Shown here one piece after another: positions 48,221 to 59,307 of a stretch of DNA of 64,000 nucleotides. Below the pieces are notes generated by a model. The model had not been told where the DNA came from. It saw only the letters and a list, made by a program, of their open reading frames with translations, and searched no databases. The stretch lies in NCBI RefSeq assembly GCF_042477335.2, contig NC_091246.1, forward strand, positions 209,125,501-209,189,500. The letters are read 5' to 3'. Positions within the stretch are counted from its first letter, which is position 1; each line of letters begins with the position of its first letter. A program made the position numbers and the translations under genes. Source of the DNA: Ovis canadensis. Taxonomy: Eukaryota; Chordata; Mammalia; Artiodactyla; Bovidae.

Positions 48221-48284
48221 AGGAACAAAAAAGGAATGAAATTGAATGAGATTGGGTCAGTTACAGTGATGTGTATGACCCTAG

Positions 48285-48720
48285 AATCTGTCATAGAGTG
48301 AAGTAAGTCAGAAAAAGAAAAATACTGTATATTAATGCATATATATATATATATATGGAATCTAGAAAAATGGTATCGATGAACCTATTTGCAGGGCAGA
48401 AAAAGAGATGCAGGCATAGAAAATGGACTTGTGGACACATGGTGGGAAAAGAGAGGGTAGGACGAATTGAAAGAGTTATCACTGACATACATACATTACC
48501 ATGTGTAAAATAGATAGCTAGTGGGAAGTTGCTATGTAACACAGGGAGCTCAGCTCAGTGCTCTGCGATGACCTAGAAGGGTGGGATGGGGCATGGGGTG
48601 GGAGGAAGGATCAGGAGGGAGGGGACATACGGATACTTAACAGCTGATTCACGTTGTTGTGCAGCAGAAACTAACACAATATTGTAAAGCCATTATATCC
48701 CAATTAAATTTTTAAAAAAT
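48285..48720 (+). mobile_element. L1 3' end
   Basis: Plus-strand L1 3' sequence ending ACACAATATTGTAAAGCC and an A-rich end. It contains an AT microsatellite at 48335-48357. Confidence 0.7.
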
Positions 48721-48735
48721 TGCTAACTTTTTTAG

Positions 48736-48955
48736 TTAATGATTTGGGAGAAGAGCATTGACACATGTATATTATCATATGTGAAACAGATCGCCAGTCC
48801 AGATTCAATGCATGGGAAGGTTGCTTGGGGCTTGTGCACTGGGATGAACCTGAGGGATGGGATGGGGAGAGAGGTGGGAGGGGGGTTCAGGATGGGGAAC
48901 ACATGTACACCCATTAAAAAGAAAAGAATTTTTAAAAACAAAAAAAATGGTTAAC
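48736..48955 (+). mobile_element. L1 3' end
   Basis: A bovine-type L1 3'UTR (TGGGAGAAGAGCATTGACAC and on) with an A-rich tail. It is homologous to 32930-33165. Confidence 0.75.
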
Positions 48956-48959
48956 TTTT

Positions 48960-49361
48960 TTAAAAAACAAAAAAACATCCCATAACCAGTTAAAGCTATG
49001 GTTTTTTAGTAGTCATGTACAGATGTGATAGTTGGACCACAAAGAAGGCTGAGCACTGATGCTTTCGAACTGTGGTGCTGGGGAAGACTCTGGAGAGTTC
49101 CTTGGACTGCAAGGAGATTAAACCAGTCAATCCTAAAGGGAATCAACCCTGAATATTCATTGGAAGGGCTAATGCTGAAGCTGAAACTCCAATACTTTGC
49201 TCACCTGATGTGAAGAGCTGACTCATTAGAAGAGACCCTGATGCTGGGCAAGATTAAGGGCCGGAGGAGAAGGAGGCGACAGAAGATGAGATGGTTGGAT
49301 GGCATCGCTGACTCAGTGGACGTGAGTCTGAGCAAACTCTGGGAGATAGTGAAGGACAGGG
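48960..49361 (+). mobile_element. BovB 3' fragment cut by an LTR
   Basis: Plus-strand BovB tail sequence (GCTGAAACTCCAATACTTTG, then GATGAGATGGTTGGATGGCA) that stops at GAAGGACAGG. The last part of the tail (GTCCATGTGGTCGCGAAG and on) seems to resume at about 50535. Confidence 0.8.
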
Positions 49362-50530
49362 TGCCGGGGTCCAGCCCCGGTGGATACAGGGAATTCGAAG
49401 GGTGGATGGAGTCGGCGAAGAAAGACTTATTTATTTATTAATATAAGATTGGATTAGGAAGAAATAGTGTAGTAGGAAGATTAAGTGGAGAGAAGAGGCT
49501 GATTAACTTGGGTTACGTGGAAAACCAATAAAGTTCCAGACAAGGAGCTTGCACCATCTACGTTAGGCCGCCGGCGCCCATTTGAATATCGGAGAGTGCC
49601 CCGCCTTGGGCTCTCTCTCTTACGGATCTTAGAAGCCGGGACAAGTAAGTAGACATAGTGAGCCTCCACGCCCCAGATGGGAATTCAGCCTGAAATTAGA
49701 GTAAAGAGGAGACACGGGGGAAACCAGTCCAGCGACTGGCTCTCCTTCTATTGTCCTTCAAGGCCTTTTATACTTTTGATTATACATGGAGATCAATGGG
49801 TAATACAAAATTATGTAGCGTTCACAGCTCAGACTCTTTCTGTATATCTTTTTGTATACAAAAGGTCTCAGGTGATATCCATTATCTTCTGGCCAAGAGG
49901 CTTGTTAACACTTTTTGGCTCTCTTCCTTAATGAATGTTAATTTCGTTTCCCCTGAAGTGTTTTTCTTTAATCTGCATCTCCTTAAAGCGCTGAAGTTAA
50001 ATCTCTATAGAACAAAGGCGCAGTGCGTTATAACAAAGAAGTTACTTAACTCAAAGATCTAATGTTGCTAATACCAGGTCTACTACTTATTTTTCTATAT
50101 ACCAACTATATCTAAAAATAAAGGATATGAAAACTTGGCAGCAAGTATTGGCTCAACAAATGAAACTTTTAATCAGTCCTATTCTAATGATTTTGACGCT
50201 TCGGAAGCCCCTACATTCCTAGGATGTTTTAAGCTTCCTGTGCCTCCAGCGGTCAGGAGGCCTCTAACAGTCACGTACGCAGCTGTATGAGTCCTGCAGG
50301 CAGGCTAGAAAGCCATCAGAGGGGTTTTTGGATTGAAACACTCTTTCAAATGCAGAAGACTAAAGCCCTGAATTGACTTTTTCCAGAGAATGTCAGAAGA
50401 GTGGAAAAGCAGGCAGATTCTTATTTTTTGGGGGGTGGATGCTCAGGAAATTCCAGGGGGAAAACCTGAGGTCTAATTAGCCTTGCCATCAGAGCTCTGC
50501 CGCATGACCTTGTCACGGGTGGAATTCCTC
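49362..50530 (-). mobile_element. Solo long terminal repeat of a ruminant endogenous retrovirus
   Basis: Read on the minus strand, it has the order of an LTR: an upstream region, a TATAAAAGG box near 49772, an AATAAA-type signal around 49430-49440, and an end in CCCCGGCA at 49362. It interrupts a BovB. No gag, pol or env sequence is present, so it is a solo LTR. The outer (U3) end is uncertain, with candidate TG starts near 50269 or 50530, and no duplication was found. Family unassigned. Confidence 0.65.
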
Positions 50531-50669
50531 ACGCTGGTTCCCAGTCCATGTGGTCGCGAAGACTCAGACACAACTGAACAACAAAAGAAGTAGATATGGT
50601 AATTAACAGCCTCACCCTGAGAGTGAATGCCTTAAATTTTGTTCCTGAGGATCCTGGAATGCTGTATCA

Positions 50670-51000
50670 GTTTTTTTCATCACTGTTATAACAAATTAAC
50701 ACAAATTTAGTGACTTCAAACAACCACAAGTTTATTATCTTACAGTTCTGGAGGTTAGAATTGTAAAATGATTTGGCAGGGCTACATTCCTTCTGCGAGC
50801 TCTCAAGAATTTGCTGCCTTTTCCAGCTTCTAGGATAGCCTATCTCCAGATCATTAATCACAGCTACAGAGTACCTTTTGCCATGTAAGGTAACATGGTC
50901 ACAGGTTCCTGGGATTAGGTTGTAGATATGTTGTTGACTGGGTGTAAGGGGGGACAGTTATTATTCTGTTTACCATACGTGACCTAATCTTGGTATCTGC
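50670..51000. repeat. Old interspersed repeat, same family as 8385-8960
   Basis: It reads CACTGTTATAACAAATTAAC, then ACAAGTTTATTATCTTACAG and TTCTGGAGGTTAG, matching the copy at 8385-8960 in order. Confidence 0.5.
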
Positions 51001-51401
51001 TTTCTGAAGGATCCAACCTAGCCCAGCCACTTTGGCCAAAATGTCCCCCCATGAATTTCTACAGTACTTTCCCCAACAACACTTGTGACTCTAATTCTGT
51101 GTTTATGTCCCCAGTATACTGAGTATGTCTTGAGAACATTGTCTTATTCATGAGTATATAGTGTTAAGCAAAATGTTTGGCATTAGACATTTAATAAATA
51201 TTTAAGGGATTCTTTGAATAAAGGGCATAGGTCTTCTGCTTTTGCTGTTTTTTAAAAAGACTTGAAAAAAATTTATTTCCATGGTAGGAGATTTTTTATT
51301 TATTTATGTCACAGTATTGCCATTAAAAGTTTAATGAGGCAAAGTGATTTGAGATTTCCATCTAGTAAGTTATTTCCTCCTTTACTGCAAGCTAGTAGTA
51401 G

Positions 51402-51707
51402 AGAAAGTCACTCAGTCATGCCCGATTCTGACTGTAGGGACTGTAACCTGCCAGGCTCCTCGTCCATGGAATTCTGCAGCCAAGAATCCTGGAGTGCATA
51501 GCCGTTCCCTTTTCCAGGGGATCTTCCCAACCCAGGTCTCCTGCATTGCACATGGATTCTTTACCATCTGAGCCATCAGGGAAGCCCAAGAATATTGGAG
51601 TGGGTAATCTATCCCTTCTTCAGGGGATCTTCCCAACCCAAGAGTCAAACCAGTGTCTCCTGTACTGCAGACAGACTCTTTACTGGCCGAGCCACCAGGG
51701 AAGACCT
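51402..51707 (-). mobile_element. Bov-tA type SINE with duplicated tRNA-side segment
   Basis: Same architecture as 45198-45495. It is flanked by TTACTGCAAGCTAG at 51383-51396 and 51707-51720, a 14-bp target duplication. Confidence 0.85.
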
Positions 51708-51842
51708 TACTGCAAGCTAGATCAATGGTTTTTTCAATAAGTGTTTAGTTGCCTCTTAGCTGTCAAATACATTTCTCCATGCTTCCCTGCTCTGCCTCAC
51801 TGGAAACTACACATCCCATGCTCCCTCACTCCCAGTTTCCAG

Positions 51843-52040
51843 GACTTCCCTGATGGCTCAGACAATAAAGAATCTGCCTGCAACGCGGGAGATCCAGGTT
51901 CGATCCCTGTGTTGGGAAGATTCCCTGGAGAAGTGAATGGCAACCCACTCCAGTATTCTTGTCTGGAGAACTCCATGGATGAGGCTACAGCCCATGGGAT
52001 CGCAAAGGGTTGAACATGACTGAGCAGCTAACACTTTCAG
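51843..52040 (+). mobile_element. Bov-tA SINE
   Basis: Forward copy beginning GACTTCCCTGATGGCTCAGA with a tRNA-like B-box GGTTCGATCCC. Confidence 0.88.
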
Positions 52041-53004
52041 AGGGCAGAAAGGGAGAGAACAGTTCTCCTTGCCCCACTCCCCTGTTTCTTGTGGTGTCTC
52101 TCACTGGTTGTATCTTCTTTGACTTCTGGCTTTAGGACTTGGGTCACAACACTTCTTCCTGATGTCCTGAGGGTGGTATTTTCTCCTCTTGCCAATCTCT
52201 GGATTGCCACATCATCCCTTTTAGTTTCTTAGCCTTGTTTTCCATTACCCATGAAACCAATTCCCTATGTTCCTTCTACTTGGAAGATCCAAGGGTATTT
52301 GTGCTTTCCCAGTCATACTCTGATTGATACATGCACTGGCAACTTTGAGAATTGTTAGAAATTCTTGGTCTCCCTCCCAAAATTACTACTTTGATTATGC
52401 TATTAAATGAGTGATCAGGGAATTAATGTTTTCTATCAGCAAATTCTATTTGAACTCCATAGACTTTATGATTTATGGTAGAAAATGGAAACTGACAAAA
52501 ATTCTATAAATTGAAATTCTTACTTTTCAAGAGTAAACCAAAGTTTAACAATATTCAGACATTTTATTTGGTAAGAATAGAACCAGTCTCTTGGTTTAAA
52601 TCCTATGGTGATTAGCTAGATACTTTAATGCAGTTTCTGTTTTATACAGTTTCTTCCTGAGTTCTGTGTTATCAAAGAGGCTGTTTCATAGTCAAAGTTA
52701 GAAAGTCACTCCAGTGTATTAGATGCCTCAGGTCTTAGTACTATTAAACCTGTTTTTTATTATCTTTATAGTATAAAAAGTTGTAGTATCAGATGATATT
52801 GAAATTAATAGATGTTCTACAGGCCCAGGGATTTGCATACTATTGAATCTAGAGCTCAAGAGTTAAAGTATATTCATACCAAAGGCTAAACTGCAAATAG
52901 AGACCCTGAAACTGGGTGATCAGGGATAATTTAGAGCATAGCAAAGATTTGGGAAATAAGAGAATAGTGGAAAGGGGAAAAGCTGGGAAATAAAACTTTA
53001 CTAA

Positions 53005-53256
53005 TGAATACGTATTTCTGAGTTTATTCTCTAAGGTTCATAAACAAAAACACATTTACATCAAAAGTGTTTCTTTTTCATTTTAATTAAAACAAAATGG
53101 TTCTAACAAGATGAAATTTGGTTACTGATTCCTATCACACAAAAAGGACTGATCTCCAAACCATTTTGCTAATTGGAGAAATGCTATTCTTTTGGCCTCA
53201 CATATCATTCTGAACTGTTTAACATTTGGATAATATCACAAATGAGCGAACATTTT
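53005..53256 (-). other. C2CD6: C2CD6 3' untranslated region with poly(A) signal
   Basis: On the minus strand an AATAAA lies at 53028-53023, about 230 nt after the stop. That predicts cleavage near 53005. STRADB ends near 47045, so the two genes are tail to tail about 6 kb apart. Confidence 0.55.
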
Positions 53257-53547
53257 TCAATATTCTCTTTTAATTTTTTTTTTTGGCCGCATTTTATGGA
53301 TTTCATACTCTGGGATTGAATCATTTATATGAACTAAGCCTGCTGAAACCATTCGAGGACTTGTAAATTTTCCAGTGTAGCTTTCTCCTCTTTTGTTAAC
53401 CTCTGGAGCAGTATATGGTCTTGCAAAGCGTTTGAACTGATTATGGCTATCATCTGGGCTCTTTTCTAAAAGCCTTGCTCTTGATTTTGCATTTTCAAGA
53501 TGCTTAAATGAAGTCACATGTAATTCCTCAAATCTATCCGAACAATC
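53257..53547 (-). CDS. C2CD6: C2CD6 (ALS2CR11, CatSper tau) last coding exon
   Basis: On the minus strand the acceptor AATGTTTAG precedes 53547. The exon reads DCSDRFEELHVTSFKHLEN and continues in one frame for 96 residues to TGA at 53259-53257. It includes FARPYTAPEVNKRGESYTG and a very basic tail, HKMRPKKKIKREY. It starts in phase 0, matching the phase-0 donor of the giant exon upstream. The name rests on adjacency to STRADB as in human and on the testis-type disordered sequence. Known role: a C2-domain protein needed for correct targeting of the sperm CatSper calcium channel. The C2 domain itself would lie outside the window. Confidence 0.85.
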   Translation of the reverse strand, partial: DCSDRFEELHVTSFKHLENAKSRARLLEKSPDDSHNQFKRFARPYTAPEVNKRGESYTGKFTSPRMVSAGLVHINDSIPEYEIHKMRPKKKIKREY

Positions 53548-55704
53548 CTAAACATTAAAATAAAAGATCAAGTTGGTGAGTTAGATTTCTTGAGTACATT
53601 TTAGATTTACAAGGACTAAAGTTTATAATATCAATAATGAATGAGAGCATTCAAATGTTTTATAGATGGTCCCTAAATTCAGACCCTACATTCAACACCT
53701 GCCATCAGATACCATAGAAACCATACTTTAAATAATCTTATTGTTTCAAAGAATCTGTTGTTTCAAAAGAGATGCAAGATATGAGCTGGAAACCAGAAAT
53801 CTTAAAGGAGCTGTCTTCAGGGGTCAGACTCCTAGGCAAAGCCAGCCCTCCTTTAATTCTCTAAATTAGCTCTTCCCCAACCCCAAATATAAATTATGAA
53901 CTCATTTCACTTTTTAAATCATCTAAACATTCTTTAAAAATTAACACTTTCTTTGATATATCCATACACACACATGCAGAGCTCAGCATCAATATGGTTA
54001 CGTTTATTGTGATTTTTGTTGTTATTCAGTGGCTAAGTCATGTCTGGCTCTTTGCAACCTCATGACTGCAGGATGCCAGGCTTCCCTGTCCTTCACTATC
54101 TCCCCGAGTTTGCTCAAACTGATGTCCATTGAGTCTAAAATGTTAAAAATTTTTGTGTATATTCTAAGACTAAACAAATTTTACATTTAAGAAAGTAACT
54201 GGAAGGAAATATGCCATAATAATTTTTTTTTAAATGATGGTTGTTTTAGGGTGGTGGGATTATGGTCTTTGTTTTCCTTTTTCTTCAAATCTGTATAATA
54301 TGATTATATTAAAAATATAATAATCTATAAGTACCCATAGGAGCATATGGAGTTATTAGCCATTTCTCAGATTAGCATAAACTTTGCAGTTTGAGCAGTT
54401 TGTCACTTAAAACCTTGCACCCCAAGGGAATGGCCACCCCAAGGGAATAAGCCTACTTTGATCTGGTGAGAAGGTGGGAGTAGATTAATACAGCTGGCAA
54501 GTAAGAATTTAGGCAGGACCAAGAAGAATTAGGGCAACCTAACACAAACGTAAACATAATTTCTTATTTTGTTTGGAAAAGTGATATTAAAGATTCCACT
54601 TATCTGAAGGAACTTCAGAAAGTCTTCCCTCTCCAAAAACTATGAACACCTTTTACTTCCTTTTTCCTATACATGCACACACACACTCATTAAATTACTG
54701 AATTTAGAAAAGAGAAATCCAAAGTTGAGAGAATAAGCTATGTTGATAATATTTACCCTGCGACTGATTTCCCTTACTATTTACTAAAGCTAATAATTTG
54801 CTTTCTATTTTCTCATTCAAAGATAGTTATGCACATCAAATTATCGATATTATGTCATTTTAGAATTTGTGTTTTCCCAACTGTGGGTCATGCCTATTTA
54901 TATATACTAACAGAGAAGAGCAATGTTCCAGAAAATTAAAGTAAGTCCCTTCCATTCCTAGATTTTAACTCTGCTTTTGAATGGTTTGTATAAAGTCAGG
55001 TAGCAGAGGTACCTTCCTAATTGCTTTATGTTAGTATCAAAAATAGCTTTGAATTCCCATGTTTCTCAGCACAAGGCAGAGGGGTGGTGATGGAAAAAAG
55101 AAAAGAGTAGAAGCTAAATTAAACTGTAATTCATAATTCAAGAGACCAAATTCTGCATATCTCTAAGGCTTAGAAGAATAATTGGCATGTAATAGGAGCT
55201 TCATATTTGTTTTAAAAACAAAGAAAAGTGATCTGAAAAAAGACTATATACTTATATCTGCATGAAAAGACAATCCCAGCCTTTCTGTAGTATACAGCCA
55301 CTGCCCGTGGTTGCACAGGTTGTGGCTGGATAACAGCCCCTGGCTGAGGGGTCAGTCAGGGCTGAAACAGCTGGTGTTCCATACACATAACTGTGTACCC
55401 TGCTCAGGCTGTGTTGACCTGGAGGAAAGAGTACTTTTTTCTAATTCATGATCTGGGGCAAGGGTGTCCCTTTTATCTATTTTATACAAAGGCACTAAGT
55501 ATGTTAACAGTCCTTTGATTTTCTAACTACCTTTTGAATGAGGCAAGGTGATATCTGAATGTCAGAATTTTTTTAAATTTGAAGGTCTGTATATTTTAGG
55601 GCAATTAAGGTTACACACATACTTGCATGAAGACACATACACTCTATGTTATCTAAAGAACTTTGCCAAATAAAGAAATAAAAGACTTAGAAAAATATTA
55701 TTAC
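53548..55704 (-). other. C2CD6: C2CD6 intron before the last exon
   Basis: AT-rich intron with one minus-strand BovB 3' fragment at about 54020-54140. I saw no further in-phase exon. Since the flanking exons are both phase 0, a skipped small exon cannot be excluded. Confidence 0.7.
54020..54140 (-). mobile_element. BovB 3' fragment
   Basis: A diverged BovB tail in minus orientation (GGATGCCAGGCTTCCCTGTC and following), inside the penultimate C2CD6 intron. Confidence 0.6.
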
Positions 55705-58700
55705 ATGTGTAGTTTTTCTTGCAGTCCAATGAAGCAATGTCCTTGGAACAGATTTTCTTAGATGGATTCCTGTGCTGGGCGGTATAGTTGGTAATACATT
55801 AACTATCTTGTTAAAAGACTTTTTTTGTTTGCTGACACGATCTCTTTCTTTTCGGACCTTGGGCTTTAGATTTTCTTTCTTTAGTACTTCTGGGAAGAGA
55901 GATGGTTTTGAGTTTTTCTCAGCTACCAAAATTTTAAGCAATTGTGATTCAGGCACCCAGGCATATTTTTCGTTGCAAAGTTCATTTGGTTTGGTGTAAA
56001 GGGTTTGTATTTCTTCTTTGTAATGTGCAAATATTTCTAAATGTTGTTTTTTATTATTGTTATTATTTCCTTTCAATCTCTGACGATACTGGTCTTCTAA
56101 CTTTGATTTCTCTCTAGCCTCTGAAATGAGGCAAGTTAGATTATTATTTTGCCTGGAAGGAAAGGTGAATTTGTTTACATATTCCTCATCTTCATTTGGC
56201 ATCTTGCAATCAGGAATTCTTTTTGGTGACAATACTGCTTCAGGTTTTTCCTGTACCATCACCTTATAGGTGTTATTGTGATCCTTTTTGTCAAGAGACT
56301 TCACTTTTAGTGCCTTTTCAAAGCAAGCCTTTGATTGAGTTGTTTTTGATTTACCACTCCAATTATGTTGGTCTTGAGTCTCTGTTTTAAATTCAAAATT
56401 TTCTTCATGAGGAAACTGCATGAAACCATGTTCTTTCTTTTTTTTATTAGGCACTGTGTCTGTAAGTCTTTCTAAAGACTTATTTAGTGGAATCACCTGA
56501 GTGTTTTCATTGGAACAGGGTTGGACTTTAATTAATCTCAGTGTTTTAGCTTCTTGAGAATGTCTTTTCTGTTCCTGAATAATTGGTGGATTTTCTTTAA
56601 TATTTTCTAAGGAAAAAACTTCTTTTTCTTCCTTTTTGGTCAACTCTGTTTCTACAAGTCTATCCTCAGGAACTTTTTGTAAAGTGGTTTTCTGAGCAAT
56701 TTTTGAATATTTATTTTGCTTTTCTGAATGCTCTGCCACAAACTGATTTTCATCTCTTAAAGACAAATCTGGTTTTATACATTTTAGTGGTGTGGAACTA
56801 AAATTAACCAAATTTATGTGCTGGCTTATCCCCTCTAATTGCCTTTCTGTGATTAGTCCTGATTTTGACAGTTTTTCTATAAAAAGGCTCTGGAGGTGTT
56901 TGCTTAAATCGGCTTTTAGATCTAAGATTTCATTTTCTGATAAAGCTATAAGATAGCTTTGTAGAGATTTATTTAAGGGATATTTCATGTTTATTTCAAG
57001 TCTACTGCCAAAACTCCTGCTTAAAGTATCTTGTCCTAACTCCTGGAAAGATATTGAGGCACTTTGAGCTCTTAGAGAAGATACTTTTGAGCACATAGGG
57101 TCAGATTCTTTCTCTTTAAATAAACTGTTGTCTGAAAGGTTTTTCAGGAAATAGTTTTGAAGAATTTCATTTAAAAAAGATCTTAGTTTTATTTCCAAAT
57201 GTTTATCTATGAAATGATGATTAAAATTATTAACAAAAGACATGATTTCTTTTACAGTTTCTGAATATTTCTCCAGAAAAATATTTTGTCCTTTTGGTTC
57301 TACTTTCTCATTCATCAAATACAGATTTTGGTAGATTTTTGGTAAGTCTTCTTTGGTGATATGTCCTGATTCTGAGAGCTTTTCTACAAGGTAATGCTGG
57401 ACATGTTTACTTAATTCAGATTTTAAATTTTTTATTTCTGACTCTGAGAGTTCTTCTAGAAATATACGCAGCTTTGGATTCAAAACAGGTTTTCTGTCCA
57501 ATTTATCTGCTTTATCAAAATTCTCTTCAATTTCTTCAAGGTCTTCTGTCTTATTTGGAAAAGGATGTTGAATTAGTCTTTCTAATTCTTTTTCTGGTGG
57601 TCTGTTTTCAGATTGATTATATTTGAAAAAAAAGTTAAATATGTTTTTCAAAAAAGATTTTAACATTATTACATCACAGTCATTAAATTTACCCATTAAT
57701 GAGGTACTTAAGTTTTCTAAAGTAGAACTTGTATCATTTTCTTCTCTATCAAGTCTCTGACCATTACTTGGCAAATCTGATTTTTTATCTGATGTCAACT
57801 GGTATTTTGAATCATGTGGGGATGTATTTTGGCCTTTGTCTATGAATTCAACTCTTTTAAAAGAAGAAGTGGTTTCTTGGTGAATGATGGCTGAATTCTG
57901 GTCTGAAAGAGGTTCTGCTTTGCCTCTGATTTCTGAATAATACTCTGTGGAATCCTTTGGCTTTTCTTCAGCAAAAGCTGCCTCTGTATCCAGCAAAAAA
58001 CCTTTCTGGTATTCTTTATCTAATTCTATAACTTTGATTATCCCTGATTCTAAAAGAGCATCTACAGGAAATGCCTGTATTATCTGGCTTATAACAGAAT
58101 TGGCTGGTGGAAAGTCTGTTTCATTATTGCTTTCTTCATAGTGGGGAACTAGAACACTGGGAGAGAGCGGACTCTCCCACGCTGTGGGTAACTGCCTCTG
58201 CGAGTCTGTCTCCCATGCTGGGGGTAACTGCCTCTGCGAGTCTATCTGTGTTTCACTCGCTCCTTTCACTCCTCTCGCCAACTCTGAGAAGATCGGTGCA
58301 GTGAATATTTGCTTTATAACATAATCATATACAAGGCCATTCAAATCTGGTTTGGAGCTAGATATTTCACTTTTTGAATGTTTCTTTTTGAAACTACTCT
58401 TTTTTTTAATTGGAAAATCTATCTCACCAGGCTGTAAGTGTTTTTCAGAGACAGGTTCCTCTTCTGCCTCAGGAGAGTTTCCTGGTCTGCCTTCTGAAAG
58501 TGAATCTGGGGGAATATTTTTAATTATTTGACTTAAAAGTGACTTTGAATTTAAAATGCCTCCTTCTGAAAGCCGATTACTTAAATCTTGAATTTTTTCA
58601 AATACTTTATCTTCCAAACTACTTGGTTGTTCATCATGGATAACCAGAAGTGGAGAGCTGTAACTTTTCTTTCTTGCTTCACGGTCCATAGAAACACCTG

Positions 58701-59307
58701 GTGTAGAAAATAATCTATCTGAAAGGTCTTGCAGATTTTTACTTAAAATTGACTTGAGCACCATTGATTGTTTTAAATTTTCTATGTGGGAAGTAAGACT
58801 TAATGATTTTGAGAGGCGACATTTATGTACAGTTACTTTTCCAGTCACTGATGAGTCTCCCTGAAAGTCTGGTAAAGAAACATGTGGTAGTCTTTCTTGT
58901 AACATATTCTTAGTGTCTAAAGTCTTTATTGCGGTGATACTAGGATGATGAGCTAAATTATTCCTAGTGTCTAGAGTCTTTATTGTGATGATACCTGGAT
59001 CATGGGCCACATTATTCTTAGGGTCTGAAGTCTTTACTGTGGTGATACCAGGATCACCAGCTAACTTATTCTTAGTGTCTAAAGCCTCTATTGAAATGAT
59101 GTCAAGATTATGGGGCCAGGTTTTACTAGCAGATCTTGCAGTTTTTGAATGTGTTGGGTAAGGTGGATCTTGATCTTCATGCTCTATAATCTCTGCACTG
59201 AAAATATTTCTACATTTGAACATATCTTGGTCTTTCCTTTTTTGAACTGACATTTTGTTGTTTATATTCTTTAGAAAAGGATCAAAACCATTCTTGATGT
59301 TGAATTT
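55705..59307 (-). CDS. C2CD6: C2CD6 giant exon, 3603 nt encoding 1201 residues
   Basis: The acceptor TAATTCCAG precedes 59307 and the donor GTAATA starts at 55704. Both are phase 0 and the length is exactly 1201 codons. If unspliced, the frame would end six codons later after VIIFF. The product is lysine-, serine- and glutamate-rich and mostly looks disordered. It has an N-terminal stretch of four 18-residue repeats, a duplicated 12-residue motif, two SQII..xP.D.L motifs and two copies of a helical segment with SELSKHVQHYLVEKLSESG-like sequence. There is no membrane segment or catalytic motif. This exon corresponds to the part specific to the long isoform of C2CD6, a sperm-tail protein. An open frame of this length without decay shows it is under selection. 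Confidence 0.88.
58173..58244 (-). repeat. 36-bp direct duplication in the C2CD6 exon
   Basis: The 12-residue unit DSQRQLPPAWET is followed at once by DSQRQLPTAWES. The DNA copies are nearly identical, so the duplication looks recent or homogenised. Confidence 0.92.
58885..59100 (-). repeat. Four 54-bp (18-residue) tandem repeats in the C2CD6 exon
   Basis: Consecutive units read IISIEALDTKNKLAGDPG, ITTVKTSDPKNNVAHDPG, IITIKTLDTRNNLAHHPS and ITAIKTLDTKNMLQERLP. The shared core is I..IK(T)LDTKNxLA.DPG. The last unit has lost the DPG end. Confidence 0.92.

Larger units (their letters stand above)
47046..53004. other. Interval between convergent STRADB and C2CD6
   Basis: Mostly transposon debris: inverted L1 3' ends (47785-48720), another L1 3' end (48736-48955), a BovB fragment (48960-49360) cut by an LTR (49362 to about 50530), an old repeat (50670-51000) and SINEs at 51402-52040. 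47046-47784 and 52045-53000 look single-copy. The 72-codon frame at 47164-47382 has no recognisable family. Confidence 0.7.
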
